Below are positions 1 to 12,846 of a DNA stretch of 64,000 bases, in pieces. The notes below the pieces were generated by a model. The model did no database searches, was not told the DNA's origin, and saw only the letters and a program-made list of their open reading frames with translations. The stretch covers positions 1 through 64,000 of the forward strand of contig JAOVVO010000099.1 in assembly GCA_028564675.1 (NCBI GenBank), in the 5' to 3' direction. Each line of letters opens with the position of its first letter. The stretch's first letter is position 1. Position numbers and translations under genes: made by a program. This stretch comes from Onchocerca lupi (lineage: Eukaryota > Nematoda > Chromadorea > Rhabditida > Onchocercidae).

Positions 1-460
1 ATATATAATGCCTTGAGCGTTTTCTATTAGAAGATAAAAGCAGACCTCCCGAAATACTTCGAATATGAGCCATGATGCATCTGGTATTAAAAAACAATGT
101 TTTTGATAGACTAAAAATTTCTGGCTATTAGAGAATTTTTTCATATTGTTTGAACATCTAAATTTTAAGTTATCAATACTCTTGTTAATTATAATATATT
201 TATTAACTAAAAGTGATAGAAATTACTAGAAAAAATTTCCCTTGGTAACTTTGAATTCAGTAGAAGAGAATTCCTCGATGGAAAAAATATAGATTGTTTT
301 GACATTAGTATTAAAATAGCATAGTGATTTAAATTATGTAGTAGATGTGAATAGTCTGATACATAGTATCATTTTGTATTCATTAAATAGTATGCTCTTC
401 AATTATATCTCTATATTATTCGTTAATACATTAACTGCAATTAACGGATGTGGAGAAGGA

Positions 461-526
461 AGGAGTTAGATAATTAATGGTTTTGAAAAATCTAGGAGTT
501 AAATAATTAACGGCTTTGAAAAATGG
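461..526. repeat. 33-bp direct tandem duplication
   Basis: Two adjacent 33-bp copies, 461-493 and 494-526, both starting AGGAGTTA and differing at a few positions. They lie just upstream of the first recognised phospholipase exon, so most likely inside an intron of that gene. No function is suggested. Confidence 0.8.
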
Positions 527-553
527 TAGCTAATCAGCGGATATATTTTTTAG

Positions 554-2724
554 TGCTGCTCCAACGTTCTTCACACCAAAAGATAATTTTGTTGATGGCG
601 GATTAATGTCAAATAATCCAACGCTTGATCTTCTGTCAAACATACATACTTATAATGCTGCCTGTTTAAAAGCGGCAAGTTATTCGTTGAATTGTTTTCA
701 ATTTCGGAAGGGAAATATGGCAGTTGTTAATAGAGTCATCATTTAGTTGATTATGAAACTAATGCAAAGAATATCGCGAAAGGGAAACATAGATTTTGAA
801 ATCGGATATTTATTTGAAGTTTAAAAGCTAGAAATCGCTAGTTTTTCATCACCCTTTTTTTATCGAAGAAGTTCGAAAAAATTACCTGAATAATCATCTG
901 TCCAGTATATTTTTGAATTGAGTTATTGAATAGTCCTATTAAGGGTATATTCATTTCAAGCGGAACTCTTTCCATATTTAAAATAAAAACTTCAAAGTTT
1001 TCAGAAAAAAGAAACTGTGCACATTGGCTGTATTTTGTCATTGGGAACTGGTCAAGCGCCTCCTGAAGAATTAGGAAGCATGAAATGGAATTTTAACTTG
1101 CCTGGAGATTTTGCCGAAGGCGTTTGTATGTTTCAGAATTTGATGAATTTGAAAAATCTTCTTGTAGAACAGGTTAGTTTACCTGCATCTTTTTTGTAGA
1201 ATCAGTTTTATGAATTACTTTGGTAAAATTTTATCGAGCTTTCTTATAAAATATTTCTTTTGTATAAGTTTTCTTGTAGATATAAGTAACTTTTTCGTTG
1301 TCTTTTTATTTCGTGGTTTCTTTTTGTATCAAATGTTCTTATAAAGTAAAATTACTTTATTTATCAGTCTAATTATAGGACAAGTATTTATTTGCCCAAA
1401 TATTTCTGCATAAGTTAAATTATTTTACTCAAATTTAAATTTTACAATCCAATCGTAATCCTATTCTGGAATAGATTAAAAAATATAGGCAATATTTCCA
1501 TATTTCTATTTCTGTGTGTCCTTACAATATTCATAAGAATAGCCCACAGTGTAATGGAGAAGAATATTATGGAGAACTGATTGAGCTCATTTGTTTATGC
1601 TCTGATGCAATTAATTTATAAAAGAGAAATGATCGTATTGCAGCTCTATCTGCCCCCTTTAATAATGAACCGACTATTTCCTTAACGAAATTTTGAACAT
1701 CGAAAGTTTATCTGGAACTGGTTCTTAAGCCTCAAATTTCATTTTTACATAATGGAAATACGCGAGACAAAACATTGTTAAGTCCAAGATTGTTTGTCAG
1801 ATATTTTAGCAAATTTTATTATTTTACAACGAAATTCCGATAACCAAGGCATGTTCTCGGTCCTTTCAATGTCGGAACATTCCAGAAATAATGAACTGCG
1901 GAGAGTATTCGATAATATCATATCTGTCATCTAGATGAACTTAAATTCTAGGTGGATTGCTATGTCAACATTCAAAGATCAGTCAAGAGATATAGTGAAT
2001 ATTAATTGAAGAAACAGTAGATAACAAAAGAAAAAATTCATTAATTTAACAATGCAATCTTCGAAATGTAATGTTATAAACAGAGCATCATCCAATAGTT
2101 ATTTATCTCTCGATATAACTAATAATGTACTCATATTACAGATTACTGCTTCCAATGGACCATGCGTGACGCGTGCACGTTCTTGGGCTCATGATCAATC
2201 CATTCCATTTTTTCGCTTTTCACCATTCCTTTCATCACATGTGGAACTTGATGAAAGGAATAATGAAGTAATCATTGGTTTCCTGTGGGACACGGAGGTA
2301 TATGAACATAAAAATTTGTTCACTGATTAGAATTATCAATACTTGTACGACAATCTTGAGAATGTTGATGATTAGATTAATTTAAAGAGCAGAAAAAAAA
2401 AATGGTTAAGCAATGGCTACTGATTTTATGCAATTATCATCATTTAAAAAAACTTCTCATTCGGGTATAGTTATATTAGGCGCACTGAACTTCTCAATCC
2501 TTATATAAATTATTTTCATTTACATTCGCTTCCTCATCTTGAAATTCCATTAAGTGGCCATTCTTTATTTCTTTTATTTTAAGGATATTCAAAAAACAGT
2601 AATAATCATATCCTAATCATCGTCCCTATGCTTCCACCTTAATAATCAAATTTTCTAGAAGTATTTGCGTACTGATGGAAGATACGACGCGGAAACATTA
2701 GCAAAGTATCTCAAATCACTCTAG
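554..2724 (+). CDS. Calcium-independent phospholipase A2 (group VI, PNPLA9/PLA2G6-like), 3' end of gene
   Basis: This is the C-terminal part of a patatin-like phospholipase that hydrolyses glycerophospholipid sn-2 esters. Exons read in phase: 554-674, 1005-1172, 2142-2297 and 2659-2724 (TAG). The first exon carries SAAPTFF-like residues followed by DGGLMSNNPTLD, which holds the catalytic aspartate of the Ser-Asp dyad (DGG motif). The second carries CILSLGTG, typical of iPLA2-beta, and the third a TRARSWAHDQSIPFFR block matching the conserved RARAW...YFRL region. The GxSxG nucleophile and any ankyrin repeats would lie upstream, outside the window. The first intron only stays in frame if it uses a GC donor (GCAAGT at 675). 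A degraded-looking stretch at about 38-93 may be another exon but contains stops, so decay of the upstream part cannot be excluded. Family call is firm; intactness is not. Confidence 0.85.
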
Positions 2725-4110
2725 AACTTTCCTTCATGCAACATATGCGAAGATTGTGATATATAATCTTCATATAAATTTGTTGTCGGAAATTTTTATT
2801 TTAATGATTTTAGTAATTATTGTGAAAAATTGTAGCATTTGCTTAACATAGTTTGTTTCCCTAGACACAATCAATTGTAAGAAACATTGTAAACACTGAA
2901 AAAGTTTACCTTTCTAATAACGAATGAGCGGTCCAAAGTCATTACTGAGAGAAATCTTTGTTTTGCTCATCAAAAATACCTCACATAAAATTGAAAGCAG
3001 CAAGTGTCGCTAATTAGAGTTTCACTTTATCCCACTATTTTTTTTTTTTGCAAATATGAACTCATGAATACAGTGAACTTTATATCAACATCTTTCAGAT
3101 ATTTAAATAGTACGAGAAATTAATTGCTGTGTAAACAAATTTATATATTGCAATAAATTGGTAAATATCACTGCAAATTGATAAAACTGATTGCGAGAAA
3201 ATTAAAAAGATAATGACAAACTGACAAATATTACATAATAAATCAATCCATCTGACTATAAAAACAGTAAAAAACACGTGAAAATAATAAAAAACATTAC
3301 TAAGTATGGAATAAATTGAAGTAACAAAAACTACGGATTAATTATTACAATTGTTGATTGCACTAGCGGTCAGTCCTATGTGTCATCATCGAGCCGAATT
3401 TCGAGATCTAATTGCGATTGGTTTTCCCAGCTTTTTATTTGAAATAGAGATGGAGATTCCCCGAAAATGAAGTTATCTGTTTGTTGTAAGAAAGTTCGAG
3501 TATTCTGATTAACGTATTCAAAATTCCCTTTTGAAGTATTAAATATTAAGACAGGCTAAACTTCAAAAAAAAAAAAAAAAAAAAAAAGAAAAGCTCCTGA
3601 ATTAAGTTACGGGGAATATATTATTTATCTATAGCGGAAACATGTTAATATTTTGTGAGATAAAACAAAGATTCGGTCAAGAATCCTAGTTAAGATAATA
3701 AATGATGGCATAAATAAGCCACGACCATATCAAGACGAATTATTATTAGCTTATAACAATAATAAATAGAAAACCAGATTGAATAAATTGAAAAAATAAT
3801 ACTGAGAACGAGATAGCCATGAGTCAGGGATTTATGAATGTATATTATAAGCTCAAATAGAAATTTAATCCGAAAGTTATCACATATCTTTTGAAAATTA
3901 TCACATTTCTTTTGAATAAGACGAAAATAAATTTCGAGCAACATCCGCGGTTAACTGATTCGGAAAACAAAGCAATGGGATAATGAAATTTATTGCCCAA
4001 TAATGACCAAATATCAATTTTAACCTGGAAAGAAAAATATCTGCAGCAACAGCATCTAAGATTCACTTTTTCCATTTTACAAATTTTTTGAAAATCTTGT
4101 TCCAAATTCT
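2725..4110. other. Intergenic, between converging genes
   Basis: This stretch separates the 3' ends of the phospholipase (+) and the DHHC gene (-). It holds an A-rich homopolymer near 3566-3587 and only short unsupported ORFs. I see no gene here. Confidence 0.6.
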
Positions 4111-6018
4111 TCAAATATTTCCTCGAAATCCAATTCTGACATCATACTCCATTCGTTCACTTTTCTTATCATACGATTGCAAAAAGATTGAATACCGAAA
4201 ATTGTCCTAAAATCCTTCAAAAAAAATATATCCTAGCATTCCCTCCCCCTCTTCCACTTTCTCCTTGCAAATTCTTCAAAAATTTATTGGAAGGATAAAA
4301 GAGAGATTTAAAAAAGTAGTTTTCAACAATAAAAACTACTTTTGCAAATCATATACCTTTCTGAATAAGTTTCACCATCACTATGTAACTCAATCTTTCG
4401 GCTTAATGTGTGATAATCATACATCGTATAACCATTTAACGTATAAAACATCTAAAATCATGCAAACTTGTAAATCATCAATTTCCTTATGAATAAAAAT
4501 TTAAAAGTAAATTTGAATTATTTCTTAATGATAACGATATGAAACATCCAAAAAATATAGCGGACATCATAGATCCATTTTACAACATATCAAAGCATGC
4601 GAAGAATGAACATGAAAATGAAAGAAAAATTGAAGTCACTAATATTGAGAGTAGAAAAACCGAAATCTCACCTGTGAACCAAAAAAAATAATAGCAACAA
4701 TGGAAGTGGCCGTGCAAACACTAAATAAAACGCAAATAGCCGTATTAGAGAATATTTCGTAAGAAATAATCCACCGAATTACAGCAACCGGTGCTAGAAG
4801 TTTTAGCCAACCAAATGGATAAATATTAGATTCCACATGTCGCAACAAATACATCAAAATATAAAACGATCCTACAGCAGCACCAATACTCGCCCATAGG
4901 ACAAATACGATGAAAAAACGCTGAAATGATTCGTGTTTTTAAAAAAAACTGGAAGAAACAACGGAATTCAAACCAAAATAGCGGGCGTATATTTGGTGGA
5001 AAGTAAACTTTTATAAGAAAATGAAAAATTCATAATACTATTGACGATAATAATCGTAATGATAATAATGCTGATAAAATTCAGGCTGTAATGATAATAT
5101 TTGATCTTTTTTATGTTCCATTTCGCATATAACTTCATAAAATTGTTCAATTAATGTATTTCTACATGGGTCATAGAACATATATTATTTTAAATGTAAA
5201 GCAACAATGTAAAATTACGTTTCCACAGATTACACGTAAAGAGCTAAGTAAGCCTATTTAAGTGGTAAACAGAATAAGAAACACTATAATTTTTTAATCT
5301 TCTTTAGGTGTCCCCAAATTTTTTCTCTTCATTGCCTAACCTGATTAGCAATTCCAACGCAAGCACCAGTCACGAAGCAATGATGATCTTTTCTCAAAAC
5401 ACACATATTACACAACTTGCAGTGATGACTCCTCAGAGGTGCTATTCGATTACATTCTAAACAATATTTACCAGCACCTTTTATGGTTGTCAAAATTGCA
5501 ACACTTTGAAGCCAACGCTGTGGATCGTTACGCCTAAAAAAGATCATATTTTATATAATTATAATAAAAAAAAATCAGTTTCAATTTTATATTACAAAAT
5601 AATACTACGGAATTGGTTTAAGTTTAGCATTATGAGATTCATTCTGATCCACAAACAATAACTGCATAAGACCAAGACAAACAATAATTCTACAAGATCA
5701 GGATTCTAATTTATGAGTGATAATTTCAATTCTACAATACGTGCTATCGATATGATGCTTAAGCTGAGAAACTTCAATTTCATCAGTATTTGATACTAAT
5801 AATTACCTGCTATAAATGATAAACAGAAGAAAATTGACGAGCAATTCCACAATGATAAAGATGCCGAAACAATTTACTCGAGCACATTGATCAGGCTGAT
5901 AGGTTGCTGGACATGTATAGAAAAATATTAGAAAATATATACCAAAAATTAGTAGTAAAGTATATGCAACACCGCCAATATTGGCCCATTCATATGCTCC
6001 CCACGTCTTTAAACGCAT
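4111..6018 (-). CDS. DHHC-type palmitoyltransferase
   Basis: A protein S-acyltransferase that transfers palmitate to cysteines of target proteins at endomembranes. Four exons read 6018-5807, 5533-5341, 4920-4672 and 4206-4111 (TGA), giving 249 residues with all phases consistent. Four hydrophobic segments are visible, two before and two after the zinc-binding cysteine-rich domain at residues about 95-132. That domain shows CLEC, HHCKLC and the catalytic DHHC (Cys at about 123), followed by FVTGACVG and a family-typical asparagine. The topology is the standard four-TM DHHC layout, but the protein is short, like ZDHHC22/24-type members. The start ATG lies 22 nt after a TTTTCAG acceptor, as expected for trans-splicing. 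The C-terminal exon ends in a YDVRIGFRGN stretch resembling the common C-terminal motif of DHHC enzymes. Specific substrate unknown. Confidence 0.88.
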
Positions 6019-6040
6019 TTCCTCTTGGAAATTTGATTCT

Positions 6041-6049
6041 CTGAAAACG
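6041..6049 (-). promoter_or_regulatory. Likely spliced-leader trans-splice acceptor of the DHHC gene
   Basis: On the minus strand CGTTTTCAG precedes the first exon by one base and the ATG by 22 nt. No upstream coding exon was found, which favours trans-splicing over a cis intron. Inference from nematode practice. Confidence 0.5.
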
Positions 6050-8702
6050 TTAAAATATTCGATGAACTGATTTATACTTTATTATTTCAGAGAGGGGCAA
6101 GAGTTGAAAGATTACTCTAAAACTGGATAAATATATAATCCAAGCCAAAAAACTGAAGGTTAAAATACTACATTCTTCTCTTCTAGCGACATGTGATGAT
6201 TGAGCAGCACCCTTACTATTTGAAGTTTAATATATCTAATCCATTACACATTATTGATTTTCTTGGAGCAAAGTATCTTATATATATACATGTATATATA
6301 TATACAATTAGTTAAGCAATGAGCAAAAAAAAAAAATCAAGATCGGAAAATAATTGAAACCTGGTTGATGGTAACCAAGTATTACCTCACTTTCAGCCGT
6401 TCTTACTTCTTCAGGAGTAAATGACCAAATTAATTTTTATTTCATTAAATCCTGGCTGTTTCGATCTATTCGTGATGGAAATTGTCAGCTATTCCAAATG
6501 CTCCATGTTTTTATCTAAATCGCTCGTTTACTCCTCAATATTTTAAACCTTTTATAATGATGTATTATCCGGCTTTATTCATACATTATAGACTTGAAGT
6601 GAATGATGATATATGCTCTGTACTGGCTGTGGTCCATAAATGAAAACCTAAAACTTTACCAATTTAAGGCGAGGTGTAATTCGAACGATAAATATATTTT
6701 TAACGTCCTAACCATTTTTCCCTTTATTGTAACATGCCTTCTAATGCTTATTACAACCAAAACATTGAGGATATACTCTTCAAATAAAAAATCTTGGTAA
6801 AGCTTCCCAATTTAGGATATAGAAATTTTATAGCAAATAAAAATTACACTTGCAAGTTATTTCAATTATAAATATGTTGAATCGTTATATTACTGCTAAG
6901 TGTCACGTTAATCTAAATATAACTCGTTTATCTGAACATACAATTACCGTTTAAGGATTCAAGAACCTACAATTTAAAATAAAATATGAAGACCTATCTT
7001 CCTAAATGAGATTAAAAAGCTTCAAGGAGTTACAAAAAGTTTCAGATGATGATGACTGACACATCAGTCTCTTCTCATCGTATATCATCACCATCAAAGA
7101 TTCTAGAACTAACTTATTTAAGACTTTCATCAATATAAAATTTCGCTTCAATTTTATTAGCAGGTTGTACTAAGTGCTAATAATAAGCCAAAGATCAAAC
7201 GATGACCCCGACATACTTATACTTAAACTTTCAAGTATTCGTAATATCCAGACAATTTGATCGCTTGTATATTGCACCTAAAGTTCATGGAAACAATATA
7301 TATTATAAAAGTACTTACCAATACATTATGTACTGATTCATCAAAAGAAAAATAAGTGTTTATTTCCAAATGAATAAGAAAACGAAACAGATAACAGAAA
7401 GTTAGAAGAGAAATAAAAAATGTAAAATACAATGTTTGCTTATGTCTATATATGTAGTTGTTCCGTACAAATAATCTTTAGTTAGAATAAAAATTAAAAT
7501 GAGAGAAAAAAGAGAAACACATTTCCCATCTTTTCTCTTCGGAACAAGAAACAGATAAAATATTTGCCAAAAATGGATGCAATAATATTTTAATAATTAA
7601 GCGTGATATACAGAAAAATTATAATAATCAAAATTATTTATGGATGTATCTTCACCACTGCTCAATATCTACATTTTCATTTAATATATCAAATACAGTT
7701 TCCTAGTAAATAAGAAGATAAGGAATAGTGAAATAACATCCACCACGTAATGTCAAACGACGTATTGACTCTTCGTTATGATTTATTTTTAATAATGATA
7801 ACAATAGAATGGCAGTGTGGACAAAAGAAAGCACGGAAAAAGTCTTCCTAGAAGAAGTGTGAGGAGTTTATTGGCAATAAAGACTGGACTATAATACAAA
7901 TAAGTAATTAAGCAAATAGTATCGAAATAGATTTGATCTCACTAATACAACTGATTTGGATTACAATAGCGATTACAAATGCTTCTAATTAAAAAATGAA
8001 AAAAATCTTAAAGCAAAATATGGAAATTTAGTAAATAAAATTATATAACATAAATAAGATAAGAAATGAGAAAAACATAACGATGATCCACTTCTCTCAT
8101 ATCTTCTCGTAATAGAGATAAGCTTTATCGATGGCCAAACCAATTTGTAAACTAAACAAGATTATATGATAACAATGTAAGACTCGTTCGAAAAACTGTT
8201 GCATCATCATTCAGAGATATATCATATCAGACTTATTTGCAGAATTCTCAATGATCAAATATCGCCCAAAAATTGATTGATATCCAGCAGTTATCGGCGC
8301 AACAACATAAGATTAAATTTGCATAAATCGTCTTGTATCTTATTAATCATTATTTGCCAAATTATTCTCAGTGTTTTTATAAGACTGCTTTACAGAATAC
8401 CGGAATGCACGAACTATGCGGATAATAAATGCGTTATTGTCAGCTGTAGATCAATAAAAGACTTGGCATTTCGAAAGGAACAAAAGATTATAATCCTTAA
8501 GCATTTATTTTTATCATCAGTGAACTAAATTTGAAAAATAATATAAAATTGTCTGATTAAAATCTTTGGAAATCCTAAAATACAATGAAAATAAGATATG
8601 ATACCTTTTTTAACCTAAATAGATGCATTTCTTTTTCCTTTTCTCGAGCGAAACAATTTCATTTCAACCGATTTCTTGCTTCGCTAATTGCGATATTAAT
8701 TA
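6050..8702. other. Intergenic, no gene seen
   Basis: About 2.65 kb between the 5' end of the DHHC gene and the 3' end of the ANKRD49-like gene. It is AT-rich with an AT microsatellite near 6280-6304. The ORFs present are short and without family signature. Confidence 0.6.
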
Positions 8703-11393
8703 TTAAGGTTTGCTGAAATAACGCATCAGCATTTCAGTAATTTTTGCAGATGTTCTTCCTGCGATTCGTAAAGGTGAATCACCAGAATTCGATACTGCTG
8801 CAGCATCAATACCTGAAAAAATCACTTTGCTATTTAAATGAAAATTGTTAATTTAATTTAATTTGATTGTATTTTTAACAATGATATTAGTAGAACGCAT
8901 TAACGCGGTTATTAGTTTAAATTATCACTTAAAGTTACAACGAATGAATTAACATTTTTTTCACTGAATATAAATCATTTATTTTTCTTATAATATGCTA
9001 AAACGTACAATGTAAGATCATACCACTTTTATTCATCATTTTGGATATGGAAAAACAAAACTGTTCCAATATTCTACCAAACTTGAATCAAAACGTGAAA
9101 TAGATGCTTAATGTCTTTTAATTGAATTTTCATTATCCAACAGTTAACAATATCCTACTAATGTGATTATCTTAATACGAATATATGTAGCATTTGTTAT
9201 ATATATAAAAATTTTGTGAATTAAGAATGCATAATGAAAGCCTTTTTTTTTCAAAATTCACGTAGAAATCCCGAAATTAATTTATAAAATGCAAAAAAAA
9301 ATAAAACCTGGTGCTTCAAGAAGATAGCGAACTGTTGTAAGAACTCGATCCTCTGGTTGCTTCGATGTGATCGCAAGATGTAATGGTGTAAGACTGCCGT
9401 TCGATCGACTGTTGACATTTACGCCATGACGAAGCAGCAACGCTACAACTTCGCACATCGACCATGTTGCTGCGCAATGTAATACTGTCCAACCATCATT
9501 CGTATTCCATTCCGGATTGGCTCCAATCGATAATAGATAATCGACAATATCGGTATGTCCACTATATGCAGCTCGATGCAATGCTGTATACCCATCCACA
9601 TCGCGAGCCTATTGAAGAAATTACAGTTAGAATTGCTATTGAAGAACTGTATTAATGTTAAAATTTAAAAATGAAAATAAGCAATTTAATTATTATTTCC
9701 CTTATTTCTACTGGAAATCGATGAAACAATGGCGAGGGAAATTCCTGGCACAGACTGAAGTTTCTCGCTATTTTTTCTAAATAAAAACCTTTTATTGTAC
9801 AGCACTAAATACTGCACTTGGCTTGGAGTTATAAAAACGGATGATTTCAGTTTTTATTCTTCTTCCTCGTCCATAATCCAAATAATACTTCATTATTTTT
9901 TTATTCTTATCTCTTCCCCTCTCGTCTCCATCAAATCTCACAAATTCTTATCAGCAGCAAAATGGCATGGCACTTTCCAGTCAGCCCTATAGCAGTGATG
10001 CTATTATTCATTCATCAAAGCTGTACTAGAATTTTTGTCACAAAACCAAAGCGAAATTCGAACCGACAACAATGAAGGGTTATTGCTGATTAAATCTTTG
10101 AGCAATTCCAAATCACCATCTTCGGCTGCTGTCAACACTTGTTCTTTTGGATCGTTCATATCCTTTGCCAAGATACCATCATCATCGTCATCATCCCAAC
10201 AAGATGGAAGTTTCCGATTCGGTTTATTATCACGTATTCTAGCCATCAGCTTTGACTGACTTGCAAACTGTAAAAGTAAGATGGTTCAAATTCAAACTGA
10301 TAGGAAGTTTCTTTTTATTCCATTATATCAAATAAAGGCATAGATATACACATTCACAATTAGAGAGTGACTCTTAACTTGAAACTTTCTCTGAAAGTTT
10401 TATCGGATTAAAACCTGAAGTTAATATTGAATTTTCATGTGATCATACATAAAACCCGACGTGCAATGTTGCAACGTACAAATTAACTTCGAGACTTATC
10501 TTACCAAATAAATTCATGGACGAGAGTTAAATCTAATAAAAATTAAAAGATTTATGTCTCGCTAATATATTTTGTTTACTTAATGGGAATTACCAAATCT
10601 TTACTTAACAGCTAAGTTTTAGAGTCTTCAAATAAGTCTAATTAGCAAGACATAAATATACTGTTATGATGTTGCATGAATTTATCTTAAGACGTATATG
10701 TATCATATATGACTTTGAAATTCACATAACGTAAACTCTTAATTCAATCAGAATTAAGTAAAAAAGGATCTTAAATAAGTTAAAGCATAGCGTTATTCCA
10801 TATGTGAATTATTGAGCTTCATACGATAAAATAAAATGCTTAATTCTGTATTTATTTTTTCATTATACTTTACTTACTTTAGATAAGTCATTCAATTTTA
10901 ACTGAATTAAAATGCGATAATTATTCTATATATATTATTGTATTTAGAAACATTACACTCAACTTCTCGTCTACAAATTGTAACATCGTATGAGTGTTTA
11001 AACGAAATAATCCACACAGTGAAATTAGTAAGGCAAAAAATAAATAAGGAAAGTGAACAAATCAGCAAAATAAATATAGAAAGACGATGAAATAAGTGAA
11101 AAAAAAGATACAAAAAACGAAAAAAAAATTTAACAAATAAAAGAAAAAAGTAATTACGATAAAAAGAGAGAAAATTCAATGCACAAATACTTTTTAGAAA
11201 AGAGACAAACATCAATAATAGAAGGGACAGTATCCTCCATTTCAGCGAGATTATTATCATCGAGACCTCCCAAACTCTGAGAAAATGTTGACGAAGTGGT
11301 CGACATGGAAGATCCCGGTCGATCATTCTCATAATCAGTGATACCAGCACTGGAATGGATTTCCATCGATTCCTCATTTTCCGAATCGACCAT
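8703..11393 (-). CDS. ANKRD49: Ankyrin repeat domain protein, ANKRD49-like
   Basis: Exons read 11393-11211, 10267-10064, 9608-9308 and 8812-8703 (TAA), together 265 residues with consistent phases. The third exon holds the ankyrin repeats (about residues 130-230), starting ARDVDGYTALHRAAYSGH and including DGWTVLHCAATW and LTPLHLA, in the same order as vertebrate ANKRD49. The last exon ends in SPLRIAGRTS, equivalent to the FDIARRTS ending of that family. The second exon has an acidic DDDDDD run. Vertebrate ANKRD49 is a small nuclear-type ankyrin protein of about 239 residues; its role here is unknown. The acidic, serine-rich first exon (61 residues) is less certain: translation could instead start at the ATG at 10246, which is 21 nt after a TTTTACAG site and would give about 197 residues. 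Confidence 0.82.
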
Positions 11394-12623
11394 CGTACCC
11401 CCACCTTCCTTTATCGATTTGCTTCTGTTAAGTCTGACTCATCCTAAAAGTACTTTTTATTTCAAGCAACTGATTCAAATCAAATCCAAAATCACCCGCC
11501 CCAATAATAACTCCCTCGACTGATAAAACGTAACTTATCGTCGGGAACAAATTTTGACGACCATCCAATATGAAAAAATATTCGGATCATCTCGATGTGC
11601 ATGTGTTAAAGTAATCGGAGATTGAACAATAAATTGTTTCAGATTTCAGAAGATGCCTGAATAAATGATCATTTCTAATCATTATCCTTTTGTATCACGT
11701 GGAAGAGAATGAGTAATGCAAGAATTGAATTCTATTATTTGCTAAAGTTGATCGCATTGATGTATCTCCGTTTCTATATATTCAACTCTGTGTACTTTCT
11801 CAATAGATAATGAGCTATTATTTTTCTGTTTTCCACAACTTATGTCAAAATTCAAGCATCCAAATTTTAACTATCAGAGATCTTAAAACGGATGCATTAA
11901 CTATGTCCATTGCAACCAAAAAAAAAAAATGTATTGAATTATTCATATATAATTAGATATAAATAATATTATTAATATTACAATTTCCGTTTGCATAAAA
12001 ATAAATGTCTGTTTTGTACATCAAAAATAGAACATAAAATGTGAAACAGAAGCTAGTATTGATGTTATCTCCGAATGAATATGGTAAATTGTAAATGCAA
12101 CAATGCTTATGGAATGTGAAAAAAGAAAATGAAAACTTTAGCTAAATTAACGCCGTTATATGAAATCCAAAAGCTTCATCCATGTATCTTGGTGCATACT
12201 TTGCTGTCACTTACAATTTTACCATACTCATTCGGAGATATTTCCAAGACTAAATTTTCTTTCGAATTCCATGTTTCATTTTTGATATTTTGACATTTAT
12301 TCATATACAAAAGAGAATATAATGTTAACAGTATCAATTATTTATATTTAATTCAATATGATTTTATGGTTGCAATAAGCATATTTAACTTAATACGCCT
12401 ATTTGGCTGACAATTTTAACTGGGAATTATTCCTAGAATAGACTTTTATGGCGACTATCTTGAAAAATCAAATCTGGTTAATTTTCATATAGGTCTACGC
12501 ATATATATTTTGTATATAATGATTTGTTTTTATACTTATATGTTTATGTATTTTATGATAACTTCCAAAGTTCTATTTTTTATTTCTGAGATCATTTCCT
12601 TCAACATTCTATTCGTTATTTGC

Positions 12624-12661
<38 letters not shown>

Positions 12662-12846
12662 CTTTCATCATCCATCGATCCGCGGAATGTTTTATTTGTT
12701 GGCAAATGTGATATTGATATATTTAGAGAGTTTATTTTCTCACAAGTAATGGAATAAAGTTTTAGGGCAGCATAATTTTGTAATGCAAGGCCCGAGGCCT
12801 GATAAATCATATTGATTGACAATCTCGTAATTAAATTTCGACACTA
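11394..12846. other. Intergenic, 3' flank of pappalysin
   Basis: It holds a run of 37 T at 12625-12661 (poly-A on the minus strand) and a minus-strand AATAAA at 12691-12696, about 150 nt past the pappalysin stop, a plausible polyadenylation signal. An ACAG acceptor at 11425-11428 (minus) lies 32 nt before the ANKRD49-like ATG at 11393 and may be a trans-splice site. No gene seen. Confidence 0.55.

Noticed and set aside
3060..3290. Hydrophobic minus-strand ORF at 3095-3277
   Set aside because: Composition follows local AT bias; no splice partners or family signature in the intergenic region.
10907..11404. 165-codon minus-strand ORF
   Set aside because: It is another frame over the ANKRD49-like first exon and its intron; composition is hydrophobic low-complexity and the exon frame used above fits splice phase.
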